From positions 1 to 64,000 of the forward strand of contig CALJUX010000070.1 of assembly GCA_937978655.1 (NCBI GenBank): 64,000 nucleotides of DNA. Direction: 5' to 3'. This DNA comes from an uncultured Chromatiaceae bacterium (GTDB lineage Bacteria; Pseudomonadota; Gammaproteobacteria; Enterobacterales; Alteromonadaceae). This document shows positions 55,485-63,195 of this stretch, piece after piece; positions within the stretch are counted from its first letter, which is position 1; every line of letters begins with the position of its first letter. Both the position numbers and the translations under genes were made by a program. The notes under the pieces were generated by a model that worked only from the letters and a program-made list of their open reading frames with translations, was not told the origin of the DNA and did no database searches.

Positions 55485-57317
55485 TCAGACCGGCATAATG
55501 TCGCACGGCGCGGTCATGCGGAAATCGTTGCTGCTGTGACTATGAAACGGATAAGTGCCATGCCAGACAAAACTCGGAAATAACACCACCAGACCCGGCG
55601 TCGGGCAAATCGCCTGCGCCACTTGTTCCCGATCGCCGAGCTGCAAAGAAGTCTCGCCGAGTTTTAACCAGCCCTGGCGTTGCGGGTCATCCGGCCTGAT
55701 GCAATCCGGCAGCTCCAGATAAGTGCAGGCCGATAACCAGCCTTGTGGATGCACATGATTGGTATGAAATCCTTGATCGGCGAGGCGTACCGACCAGCTG
55801 CCGGAGAAACGGAATTTGCCGCTGTTGCGGCCAAGCAGCGGATGGTCTGGATCTGCCGGCAGCCGCTGCAGATATTCCGCGATGCGTTGCTCCAGTGCCG
55901 CGCGAAATTGCTGGATCAGCGGATCCGGCTCGGACAACAGCCGGCCCAGAGTTTGAGTGCCGCCGCGCACGCTTTGATCTAACGGTTGTCGTGTGCTGGT
56001 ATGCAAGCGTCGGATCACCGGGTTCAGTGCTGCCAGAAATGCGTCCAGACTGGGGTAACCCGGCGGCGTGGGCAGCGGTCTGGCGTCAATCAGCGTCGCG
56101 TAGTCATTCAGCCAGCCGGCTTGTTCATTCCCCTGCAGACGCCAGCAGGTGCCGAGGTAAGCCCAAATTTCCTGATCCTGCGGGCTCAGCTGCCGCGCTT
56201 GTTGCAGATACTGGATAGCTTCATCGGGCTGTTGCAGGCGGATAGCGTAGTTGGCGGCGTCAATCAACGCCCGAACTCTTAAAGCGACGGGCAGCTGGTG
56301 CTGCTGCAGGGCTTCGGCCGTCAGGGCGGCAGCCTGTTGCAAAGCCCCGGCTTTGGCTGCCTGCACGCCCCGCGCATGCAGCAGGTCGGGTAAACGACCG
56401 TGTAACTGTATGCCCGCGTCCAGTAGCCCGATGGCTCCGGCATCGTCGCCGGATTGGATCATTAAGGTCACCAGACAATATCGCAGTGCCAATGCGTCAG
56501 GCTGCGCCTGCAGGGTCTGGCGGGTTAACTGCAAAAACTTATCCAGATCCTGCTGTTGCCAGTACAGCTGATTCAGCGCTTCATGGGCGCCAATATGCAA
56601 AGGTTGCAGCGCAATTGCCTGTAATAAAGCCGTCTCGGCACCTTTGTCATTCCCGAGGTCATGCGCCAGGCAGCCGGCCATAAACTGCAGGTCAGCCTGC
56701 TGTGGGTTGGCCTGCAGCAATTGTCCGATAATGTCTGCTGCAGCCCCTGCTTGTTGTTGCTCCCGCAGCAACTGGGCTTTTTGCCATAACAACTGTGTTT
56801 GCCCCGGCCAGCGTGCCAAAGCCTGATCCAGCGTCTGCAGCGCCAATGGGAATTGTTGCAGTTGCGCCAGCGCCTGAGCGAGTGGCGCATAAGCCCGCGC
56901 GTCGTCAGGGCGCAGCTGCAGCGCTTGCTGCAGGCGCTGTTGTGCCTGCTCCGGCTGCTGGCAGCCTAATGCCAGCAGACCGGCATTGAGCCAGGTATCG
57001 GCTTGGCGGGGCGCGAGGCTCAGTGCGCGCTGATAAGCCTGTTCCGCTGCTGCGGGCTGTTCCAGCTGCTGTAACAGATTGCCATAATTCGACCAGACAA
57101 CGCTTTGCGCCGGTGACGCGGCCAGGCTTTGCCGGAACCATTCCAGCGCCTGGTCGGTCTGGCCTTGCTGACGGGCGCAGAGGGCTAACAGATGCAACGC
57201 ATCGGGTTGTGCCGGCACCAGTTGCAGCACCTGGCGGGCAAATTGGCTGGCGCGATCAGGCTGACCCTGACCAAAAGCCGCGATAGCAGCCTGAAGAAAT
57301 TGCTGAGCGTGCATCAT
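55485..57317 (-). CDS. TPR protein with putative 2OG-Fe(II) oxygenase domain
   Basis: 610 aa from the ATG at 57317 (57314 is an alternative; a TTG at 57332 is unlikely). Residues 1-370 are a long series of TPR repeats rich in Gln, Leu and Ala (for example GRLPDLLHARGVQAAKAGAL). The C-terminal domain (about 420-610) matches the 2OG-FeII_Oxy_5 family: GSWSVRLADQGFHTNHVHPQGW with metal-binding histidines near 515, TPGLVVLFPSFVWHGTYPF with the distal histidine, and RMTAPCDIMP with the 2-oxoglutarate-binding arginine. It should hydroxylate a protein or peptide substrate, with the TPR part recognising it. Neighbours are the TPR-sulfotransferase (convergent) and the DksA-like gene. Confidence 0.83.
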   Translation of the reverse strand: MMHAQQFLQAAIAAFGQGQPDRASQFARQVLQLVPAQPDALHLLALCARQQGQTDQALEWFRQSLAASPAQSVVWSNYGNLLQQLEQPAAAEQAYQRALSLAPRQADTWLNAGLLALGCQQPEQAQQRLQQALQLRPDDARAYAPLAQALAQLQQFPLALQTLDQALARWPGQTQLLWQKAQLLREQQQAGAAADIIGQLLQANPQQADLQFMAGCLAHDLGNDKGAETALLQAIALQPLHIGAHEALNQLYWQQQDLDKFLQLTRQTLQAQPDALALRYCLVTLMIQSGDDAGAIGLLDAGIQLHGRLPDLLHARGVQAAKAGALQQAAALTAEALQQHQLPVALRVRALIDAANYAIRLQQPDEAIQYLQQARQLSPQDQEIWAYLGTCWRLQGNEQAGWLNDYATLIDARPLPTPPGYPSLDAFLAALNPVIRRLHTSTRQPLDQSVRGGTQTLGRLLSEPDPLIQQFRAALEQRIAEYLQRLPADPDHPLLGRNSGKFRFSGSWSVRLADQGFHTNHVHPQGWLSACTYLELPDCIRPDDPQRQGWLKLGETSLQLGDREQVAQAICPTPGLVVLFPSFVWHGTYPFHSHSSNDFRMTAPCDIMPV

Positions 57318-57404
57318 CAACACAAAGTTCAACGCAGAATGGACTTAAATTAACAGAAAACAGGGGCAGCCGGCCAGCCGGATTGGCCAGCCACTGTCAC
57401 AGTG

Positions 57405-57782
57405 TCAGCTGAGGACACGGCTTTTGTGGTCATGCTGTTGGCGCTCGCAACGGGCGCAACGTTGTCTGGCAGGGTCCTGTTGCAGCAATTCGCGCTCGAT
57501 CCGGGCTTCACAGTCTGAGCACAAGCCGTACAGCCCCATATCCATCTGGCTCAGCGCCGCCTGCACCAGCTCCAGCCGGCGGGTTTTCTGTTCAAGCTCC
57601 GGTGTCAGCCAGTGCTGCAATAATTCTGGCCAGTGGCTCAGGGCCTGATGTTCCAGTTGGCGTAACAAATGGTCAAATTCGCCGGCATGGTCGCGCTGCA
57701 GATAAGTAAAAATATCCTGACGCAGCTGCTGAAGTTCCTGCTGTAACTGACCACGTAATTCCGGAATGAGCGACTTGGGCAT
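57405..57782 (-). CDS. TraR/DksA family zinc-finger protein
   Basis: 125 aa from the ATG at 57782 with GAGGAT upstream; a longer frame (to 57935) lacks conserved sequence. The N-terminal two thirds is a predicted coiled coil (IPELRGQLQQELQQLRQDIF, LEQKTRRLELVQAAL). The C-terminal C4 zinc finger YGLCSDCEARIE...RCARC has the C-x2-C-x17-C-x2-C spacing of DksA. Such proteins enter the RNA polymerase secondary channel; shorter relatives act in stress and plasmid contexts. It is divergent from hvfA across 281 bp, so it may affect that operon, though this is inference. Confidence 0.82.
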   Translation of the reverse strand: MPKSLIPELRGQLQQELQQLRQDIFTYLQRDHAGEFDHLLRQLEHQALSHWPELLQHWLTPELEQKTRRLELVQAALSQMDMGLYGLCSDCEARIERELLQQDPARQRCARCERQQHDHKSRVLS

Positions 57783-58008
57783 AACATCCTCAGCGGTGAA
57801 ATTAAGTGTTGAGTCTGCAGTGTGGCCGAAGTCGGCCAGGGCTGTGCTGATACAGATCAAAGCTGACTGCGGTTGGCGGAAAAATCCTGCAGACGCCGCT
57901 GGTCCCGCTAAGCCCCCCGGCTGGCGCAGCGCCATGCTTTCCCCGGCGCAGAATTTTTACTATGCTGCGCGGAAAGATTTTTCCGGCCGGTACGGTCTGT
58001 TCAGAAGT

Positions 58009-58024
58009 CGGTATCTGCATACCG
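58009..58024 (+). promoter_or_regulatory. Inverted repeat upstream of hvfA
   Basis: CGGTAT-CTGC-ATACCG is a perfect 6-bp inverted repeat, extended on both sides by GT...AC with one extra pair of bases. It lies 39 bp before the hvfA ATG in what would be the leader or operator. GGAAA-GATT-TTTCC (57971-57984) and CCGGCCGG follow each other upstream. No clear -35/-10 was found. Confidence 0.45.
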
Positions 58025-58063
58025 CGACATTCCAGTCATGGGTTACAACAGAAGGATTTACAG

Positions 58064-58444
58064 ATGAATCAGCAACAAAAAGTGAAAGCGGCATTAGGTG
58101 GCCTGATGTTATCGGCGTTGGCCGGTGCCAGTGTTGCGGCACAGGCGCAACCGTTTCAGGCCACTGAACTGGCTGCGGGTTATCAGCAAAGCGCCACTCC
58201 GGATGCCGGGGCGCAGCAGGCGGCAGATCCAAAAGCCGCCACTGATAAAGCCAAAGAAGGTAAATGTGGTGAAGGCAAGTGTGGCGAAGGAAAATGCGGT
58301 GGTGACAAAAAAGCCGCAGCCGCTGCCGATAAAGCCAAAGAGGGCAAATGCGGTGAAGGCAAGTGCGGTGAAGGGAAATGCGGTGGTGATAAAAAAGCGG
58401 CTACCGATAAAGCCAAAGAAGGCAAATGTGGTGGCATGAACTGA
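58064..58444 (+). CDS. hvfA: HvfA-family RiPP precursor (bufferin-type, EGKCG repeats)
   Basis: 126 aa. Start at 58064 with AAGGAT upstream. A Sec signal peptide (to about residue 28, ...VAAQA) precedes a short leader with QPFQATELAAGYQ, close to the F-x-A-T/S-x-L-x-x-GYQ pattern of the family, then a lysine/alanine-rich core. Seven EGKCG motifs are present (3 + 3 + 1), holding every cysteine of the protein. In characterised HvfA/bufferin systems the DUF692 enzyme converts these cysteines to oxazolone/thioamide-type groups and the periplasmic product binds copper. Here the core consists of two near-identical 26-28 residue repeats and a third partial one. It leads a tight three-gene operon. 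Confidence 0.9.
   Translation: MNQQQKVKAALGGLMLSALAGASVAAQAQPFQATELAAGYQQSATPDAGAQQAADPKAATDKAKEGKCGEGKCGEGKCGGDKKAAAAADKAKEGKCGEGKCGEGKCGGDKKAATDKAKEGKCGGMN
58244..58441 (+). repeat. In-frame tandem repeat encoding EGKCG blocks
   Basis: Units begin at GAT-AAA-GCC-AAA: 58244-58327 (28 codons), 58328-58405 (26 codons), 58406-58441 (partial, 12 codons). Each full unit encodes DKAK, three EGKCG, GDKKAA. Third-position differences between units show the duplication is not fresh. Confidence 0.85.
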
Positions 58445-58445
58445 G

Positions 58446-59279
58446 ATGCCAGCCATTCAGGGCGTGGGACTGGGCCTTCGGCGTGAGTTGCTGGCGTCGT
58501 TGCAACAAGGTGGGCAGGGCGTTGATTTTATCGAAGTAGCGCCGGAAAACTGGATCCCCTTTGGTGGTCGCCTGCAACGCCAGTTTGCCGCAGTAGCCGC
58601 GCAATATCCGCTGGTATGTCACGGCCTGTCGTTGTCCATCGCCGGGCCGGATCCGTTGGATCTGGCTTTTCTTCGGCAGCTGAAACAGTTTTTCCGCCAG
58701 CATCAGGTCAGGCTTTATAGTGAGCACCTGAGTTACTGTTCCGGGCAGGGGCATCTGTACGATTTAATGCCGGTGCCGTTTTGCCCTGACGCCGTCGACT
58801 ATCTGGTCCCTCGGATCCGCCAGGTGCAGGACGTGCTGGAACAGGAACTGGTGCTGGAAAATATTTCTTATTACGACACCCCGGCGTCGACCATGTCTGA
58901 GCTGGAGTTTCTCTGTGAAGTGCTGGACCGGGCGGATTGTGGTTTGTTGCTGGACGTGAATAACATCTATGTGAACTCGGTGAATCATGGGTACGATGCC
59001 ATGCAGTTTTTACATGGATTGCCGTCTTCGCGCATCCGTTATGGCCATATTGCCGGCCATCTGCGCCAGTCAGCTGATTTATTAATTGATACCCACGGCA
59101 GTGCGGTCTGTGATCCGGTCTGGGCTTTGCTCGGCGAGGCTTACCGCTGTCATGGTGTGTTCCCGACGTTGCTGGAGCGTGATTTTAATATGCCGCCGTT
59201 TGCGCAGTTACAGGCAGAACTGGCGCAGATCCGGCACATTCAGCAACAGGCGCGGCCGGCGGCTGGCGGGGCGGCCTGA
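58446..59279 (+). CDS. hvfB: HvfB-family MNIO (DUF692) RiPP maturase
   Basis: 277 aa. A DUF692 multinuclear non-heme iron oxygenase with a TIM-barrel fold. Candidate metal ligands are in their usual places: CHGLSLSIAG, YSEHLSYC, LENISYY, LLLDVNNIYVN, YGHIAGH, LIDTHGSAV and LLERDFN, giving the His/Asp/Asn/Glu set of the MNIO site. It should oxidise cysteines of the HvfA EGKCG motifs. It starts one base after the hvfA stop with no strong ribosome-binding site, so it is likely translationally coupled. Its stop overlaps the hvfC start by one base (TGATG). Confidence 0.93.
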   Translation: MPAIQGVGLGLRRELLASLQQGGQGVDFIEVAPENWIPFGGRLQRQFAAVAAQYPLVCHGLSLSIAGPDPLDLAFLRQLKQFFRQHQVRLYSEHLSYCSGQGHLYDLMPVPFCPDAVDYLVPRIRQVQDVLEQELVLENISYYDTPASTMSELEFLCEVLDRADCGLLLDVNNIYVNSVNHGYDAMQFLHGLPSSRIRYGHIAGHLRQSADLLIDTHGSAVCDPVWALLGEAYRCHGVFPTLLERDFNMPPFAQLQAELAQIRHIQQQARPAAGGAA

Positions 59280-60028
59280 TGCAGGATTTTCAGCAACAAC
59301 AACTGGCTTTTATTCGCCGGATCAAAGACCCAACGGCGCCACTGCCGGCCGGCATGCGACCTGAACGCATGGCGGTATACGAAGAGTTATTTTTTAATAA
59401 TCTGCAGAATTTTATCAACAGTGCTTTCCCGGTACTGCACAGTCTGGTCGTGCCGGCGCAATGGCAACTGTGGTGCCGGCAGTTCTTTCGGGACCAGCCG
59501 CTGCACAGTCCGTATTTTTTGGATATTTCCGCCAGCTTTTTGCAGTGGTTACCGCAAGTCGCAGCGCAGCTGCCACCTTTTGCTGTGGAGCTTGCTCATT
59601 ACGAGTGGCTGGAGCTGGCCCTGAGTGCGGAGCGGGCAACCGCGGCACCGGCCTGGACTTTTTCTGCCGACCGCCCGCTGTGGTTATCGCCTTTGGCGCG
59701 GCTTGGCAGTTACCAGTATCCGGTGCACCGGATCAGGGCCGATTTCCAGCCGCAGCATACGGAAGCCACTTTTATTCTGTTGTTCCGCGACCCGGCTGAC
59801 CAGGTCCGGTTTATCCTGCTCAATGCCTGGACTGCGGCATTGTTGCAACTGATTTCGGCTGAACCCGGCCATCACTTCACTCAGTATGTCGAGTGGTTAC
59901 TGCCATATCTGCCGGGCTGGAGTGTGGAAAAACTGAGCACTGCAGCAAGGCCATTGCTGGCTGAATTTGCCGCCAGTGGCATCTTTGCCGCCGATGCGCC
60001 TGCGCCGACAGCAAATCCATCACAGTAA
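59279..60028 (+). CDS. hvfC: HvfC-family RiPP maturation protein (DUF2063)
   Basis: 249 aa. The N-terminal DUF2063 domain (about 1-95) shows the family pattern QQQQLAFIRRIKDP...MAVYEELFFNNLQNFINSAFPVL. A less conserved C-terminal domain (about 110-235) has LWLSPLARLGSYQYPVHRI. In HvfABC/bufferin systems the C protein binds the precursor and delivers it to the MNIO; an RRE-like role is inferred from relatives. It is coupled to hvfB by a one-base overlap. The C-terminus is Ala/Pro-rich. Confidence 0.92.
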   Translation: MQDFQQQQLAFIRRIKDPTAPLPAGMRPERMAVYEELFFNNLQNFINSAFPVLHSLVVPAQWQLWCRQFFRDQPLHSPYFLDISASFLQWLPQVAAQLPPFAVELAHYEWLELALSAERATAAPAWTFSADRPLWLSPLARLGSYQYPVHRIRADFQPQHTEATFILLFRDPADQVRFILLNAWTAALLQLISAEPGHHFTQYVEWLLPYLPGWSVEKLSTAARPLLAEFAASGIFAADAPAPTANPSQ

Positions 60029-60104
60029 TGGCGCTGTGCTCTGGCTATTGGCCAGGATTTTAATTAAAATCGCTACCCCTTATTTTTGCACTGGAAAGAT
60101 GTCG

Positions 60105-60224
60105 ATGGCAGACGAGAATTTTAAAGAATCCTTCAGCGCGTGGCATTTGTTAGGCTTTGTCGCTGTATTTGTGTTGCTGTTGTGCCAGCCACCGCTGGTG
60201 ACCTGGTTCCGCCTGTTAGGCTAA
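60105..60224 (+). CDS. Small single-pass membrane protein
   Basis: 39 aa from the ATG at 60105, seven nt after GGAAAG; an ATG two codons earlier is also possible. A charged N-terminus MADENFKESFSAW is followed by one hydrophobic helix LLGFVAVFVLLLCQPPLVTWF. No family is recognised. It lies 76 bp after hvfC and just before the terminator, so it may be the last gene of the hvf transcript or a separate small gene. The gap holds GATTTTAATTAAAATC (60056-60071), a perfect palindrome. Longer in-frame starts overlap hvfC and look unlikely. Confidence 0.5.
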   Translation: MADENFKESFSAWHLLGFVAVFVLLLCQPPLVTWFRLLG

Positions 60225-60242
60225 GTCAGACTGACCAGACTG

Positions 60243-60268
60243 AAAAACCGCCTGCTGGCGGTTTTTTT
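60243..60268 (+). terminator. Intrinsic terminator before apt
   Basis: AAAAACCGCC-TGCT-GGCGGTTTTT followed by TT. It ends the hvf/small-protein unit. Confidence 0.9.
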
Positions 60269-60294
60269 ATCGAATTTAACTTTGAGATTTTCCG

Positions 60295-60843
60295 ATGACC
60301 CATACCGAATTAAGTGTGTTGCTTTCACAAGTGATTAAGTCTGTGCAGGACTACCCAAAACCTGGCATTTTGTTCCGTGATGTGACCAGTCTGATGCAAG
60401 ATGGCGCCGCTTTTGCTGCCGTCATTGATCATCTGAAACAGCATTACAGCGGTCAGGGCATCACCAAAATCGTCGGCACAGAATCGCGCGGTTTTATTTT
60501 TGGCGCTCCACTGGCTTATGCCATGGGACTGGCGTTTGTACCGGTCCGCAAACCGGGTAAACTGCCGCGCGCAACCATTGCCCAGAGTTACCAGCTTGAA
60601 TATGGTGAGGATACGCTGGAGATCCATCTGGATGCGATCTGTGCTGAAGATAAAGTCCTGTTAGTTGACGATTTATTGGCAACTGGTGGTACTATTGATG
60701 CCACAACAACACTGGTGCGCCGCTTGGGTGGTCAGGTCGCAGATGCCACTTTTGTGGTGAATCTGCCAGATTTAGGCGGTCAGCAACGGTTAGAAGCGCT
60801 GGGCCTGACGGTACATAGTCTGGTCGATTTCCCGGGGCACTGA
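60295..60843 (+). CDS. apt: Adenine phosphoribosyltransferase
   Basis: 182 aa (E. coli 183). It salvages adenine to AMP with PRPP in the cytosol. Motifs: [47 protein letters not shown], and the PRPP loop [16 protein letters not shown]. It is followed by dnaX at 46 bp, the same order as in E. coli (apt-dnaX-ybaB-recR). It begins after a terminator, so its promoter must lie in the 26-bp gap or before the hairpin. Confidence 0.97.
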   Translation: MTHTELSVLLSQVIKSVQDYPKPGILFRDVTSLMQDGAAFAAVIDHLKQHYSGQGITKIVGTESRGFIFGAPLAYAMGLAFVPVRKPGKLPRATIAQSYQLEYGEDTLEIHLDAICAEDKVLLVDDLLATGGTIDATTTLVRRLGGQVADATFVVNLPDLGGQQRLEALGLTVHSLVDFPGH

Positions 60844-60889
60844 TCGGCCGGCGCGCCTGGCGCTGCGTTACTTCGGACAAGGTGAACAC

Positions 60890-63097
60890 ATGAGTTATCA
60901 GGTGCTGGCGCGCAAATGGCGGCCACAGAATTTTGGCCAGCTGGTGGGGCAGGAGCACGTCAAAACTGCGCTGACCCACGCCCTGAACCAAAACCGCTTG
61001 CACCATGCTTATCTGTTCACTGGCACCCGCGGTGTGGGGAAAACCACCATCGCGCGGATCTTTGCCAAAAGCCTGAACTGCGAACAAGGGGTTACAGCTA
61101 CGCCTTGTGGCATTTGCAGCGCCTGCACCGAAATCGACAAAGGCTTTTTCGTCGATTTAATGGAAATCGATGCGGCCAGCCGCACCAAAGTCGAAGACAC
61201 CCGTGATCTGCTGGATAATGTGCAATATGCGCCAACCCGCGGCCGCTACAAGGTGTATCTCATCGATGAAGTGCATATGCTGTCCAAACACAGCTTTAAT
61301 GCCTTATTAAAAACCCTGGAAGAGCCACCACCGCACGTCAAGTTCCTGCTGGCGACCACAGATCCACAAAAATTACCGATCACCGTGTTGTCACGTTGTC
61401 TGCAGTTCAGTTTAAAAGCGCTGTCACAAAGTCAGATTAAACAACACCTGAGTTATATCCTGAGTCAGGAAGGCATTGCTGCCGAAGAAGACGCGCTGGC
61501 GTTGCTGGCGCGTGCCGCCAAAGGCAGTTTGCGCGATTCACTGAGCCTGACAGATCAGGCGATTGCCCAGACCAACGGTGATATTCGCCTCAGTGCCGTG
61601 CGTGAAATGCTCGGGTTTCTGGAGCAAAGCTGGGCCGAGATCCTGCTGCAGGATGTGCTGAACCGGGACTTGACGGCGATGCAGGCGCATCTGCAGCAAC
61701 TGGTCAGCAGCCATAGCCATTTCCAGGCGGTGCTGGACGACATGCTGTCGTTATTACATCTGGCGGCATTGTCACAGTATCAGCTCAGTGCGTCTGAGCT
61801 GGCGCTGACCGAGTCTGCCTTTGTCCGTGCCGTGGCCAAACATCATGCGCCGGAAGCCATTCAGCTTTATTACCAATTATTGTTATCCGGCAAACGTGAT
61901 TTGCCTTACGCCCCTGAACCGCGCATTGGTCTGGAAATGGCGTTATTGCGTGCCATCGCTTTTGTGCCGGCCAAAGCCGGCGCGATGCCTGATGTCAGCA
62001 GCGGTCGTGCTGCGGCGTTATCGGCGGCGCAGCTGACAATGCCAGCGCCACCGGTCGCGACTGCGCCAGCAGCCCAGGAACCGGTGTTGCCACTGAGCGC
62101 AGCGCCGTTGCCGTCCAGCGCGCCGCAGACTACGGCTGAGGTGACACCGCCGACTGCGGCGGCAAGCTCAGGCGAGGTGGCGCCGGGGATGGACTCGGTG
62201 ACCGCCAGTATTCTGGCCCGGCGTGGTTTGCAGCGCAGTGCGGAACCAGCGCCAAAAAAGTCTGAGCGCCAGGCGGCGCCGGTTGTTTTACCCCCAAGGA
62301 TAGCTCCGGCAGCACTGAGCAGTGCCCCAGCTGCGCCGCAGGTTGCCGCTGCTGTCAATCCGGCAGCATTGCCGGCACCGGCTGACATTCCGCCGTGGGA
62401 AGATGAGCCTGCAGCCCCGGCCGGGATGCCGGATGCCCACATCGCGGCGCCGGAACCTGAAGCGGAATTGTCCGGGGATGATGACGACAGTGACGGTCCG
62501 GTCGGGCAGGACGACTGGCAGTGGCAGCAAAGTTATACACCGGCGCAAGTTCAGCCGATCCGCCATGCGTTGCTGGAAAGTCTGGCGGTGCCGGAAACGG
62601 CACAGGACATTGATTTTGCCAGTGAAGTGGTCACTGAAGTCGCCGTGGTGTCTGACGACAGCAGCCATCTCAGTTTTGATGGCGAGATCCACGCGGCTAA
62701 CTTTGCCGTGCGCAGCAGCAGTCAGGTGGACGCCTGGGCACAGCGGATTGACAGCTTACGCATCGGTGGCCTGATGCGGTTGTTTTTGTTGCACAGCAGT
62801 ATGCAGCTGAACGGTGATGTACTGACCTTGCAAGTGGCCAGCAGTCAGCAGCATCTCGATTCCGAACGCAATCGCGCTCAGTTGCAAACGGTGTTAGCAG
62901 AATCTTTTGCCATGCCGCTTCAGGTGCAGATTGAATTTACCGAAGAGGTGCCGGCCAGTCCGCAGGCCTTGCAACAACGCATTGATCTGGCCCGCCGTCG
63001 CTACGTCCAGCAAGTGTTGCAGCAAGATCCGGCTTTATGCAGCCTGATGCAGGAGTTTGCTGGCGAATGGGTGCCGGACAGTCTGGAAGTATTTTAA
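60890..63097 (+). CDS. dnaX: DNA polymerase III subunits gamma and tau
   Basis: 735 aa as tau (E. coli 643). It is the clamp-loader ATPase; the tau C-terminus also links polymerase cores and DnaB. Walker A GTRGVGKTTIARIFAK (about 44), zinc ligands CGICSACTE, Walker B VYLIDEVHMLSKHSFNALLKTLEEPP. A long Ala/Pro-rich, low-complexity linker (about 365-560) explains the extra length. A programmed -1 frameshift signal at 62254 would give a 458-residue gamma form. It precedes ybaB and recR. Confidence 0.97.
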   Translation: MSYQVLARKWRPQNFGQLVGQEHVKTALTHALNQNRLHHAYLFTGTRGVGKTTIARIFAKSLNCEQGVTATPCGICSACTEIDKGFFVDLMEIDAASRTKVEDTRDLLDNVQYAPTRGRYKVYLIDEVHMLSKHSFNALLKTLEEPPPHVKFLLATTDPQKLPITVLSRCLQFSLKALSQSQIKQHLSYILSQEGIAAEEDALALLARAAKGSLRDSLSLTDQAIAQTNGDIRLSAVREMLGFLEQSWAEILLQDVLNRDLTAMQAHLQQLVSSHSHFQAVLDDMLSLLHLAALSQYQLSASELALTESAFVRAVAKHHAPEAIQLYYQLLLSGKRDLPYAPEPRIGLEMALLRAIAFVPAKAGAMPDVSSGRAAALSAAQLTMPAPPVATAPAAQEPVLPLSAAPLPSSAPQTTAEVTPPTAAASSGEVAPGMDSVTASILARRGLQRSAEPAPKKSERQAAPVVLPPRIAPAALSSAPAAPQVAAAVNPAALPAPADIPPWEDEPAAPAGMPDAHIAAPEPEAELSGDDDDSDGPVGQDDWQWQQSYTPAQVQPIRHALLESLAVPETAQDIDFASEVVTEVAVVSDDSSHLSFDGEIHAANFAVRSSSQVDAWAQRIDSLRIGGLMRLFLLHSSMQLNGDVLTLQVASSQQHLDSERNRAQLQTVLAESFAMPLQVQIEFTEEVPASPQALQQRIDLARRRYVQQVLQQDPALCSLMQEFAGEWVPDSLEVF
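62254..62265 (+). promoter_or_regulatory. Programmed -1 frameshift site in dnaX
   Basis: The heptamer A AAA AAG (62254-62260) is in the correct phase: the zero frame reads CCA AAA AAG TCT. After a one-base slip back the next codons are GTC then TGA, so gamma would end in KKV after residue 457. A GC-rich hairpin (GCGCC-AGGC-GGCGC) starts six bases downstream. I see no strong internal Shine-Dalgarno before it, unlike E. coli. Confidence 0.8.
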
Positions 63098-63195
63098 TTC
63101 AACAGTCTGTGTCTTGGGCACAGGCGTTATCTTGTAATTTTGCGGCTTTGTGATTATCTTGGCCGCCATTATCAACACAGCTGAGAGTACAGATT

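Noticed and set aside
57962..58063. Upstream in-frame extension of hvfA
   Set aside because: The ATG at 58064 has the ribosome-binding site and gives the signal peptide; the extension would destroy it.
58244..58441. Possible CRISPR-like array in the EGKCG repeats
   Set aside because: The repeats are in frame, adjacent and coding, with no spacers of unique sequence.
61906..62442. 178-aa Ala/Gly-rich minus-strand ORF opposite dnaX
   Set aside because: It is antisense to the low-complexity Ala/Pro linker of DnaX and reflects GC-rich codon bias.
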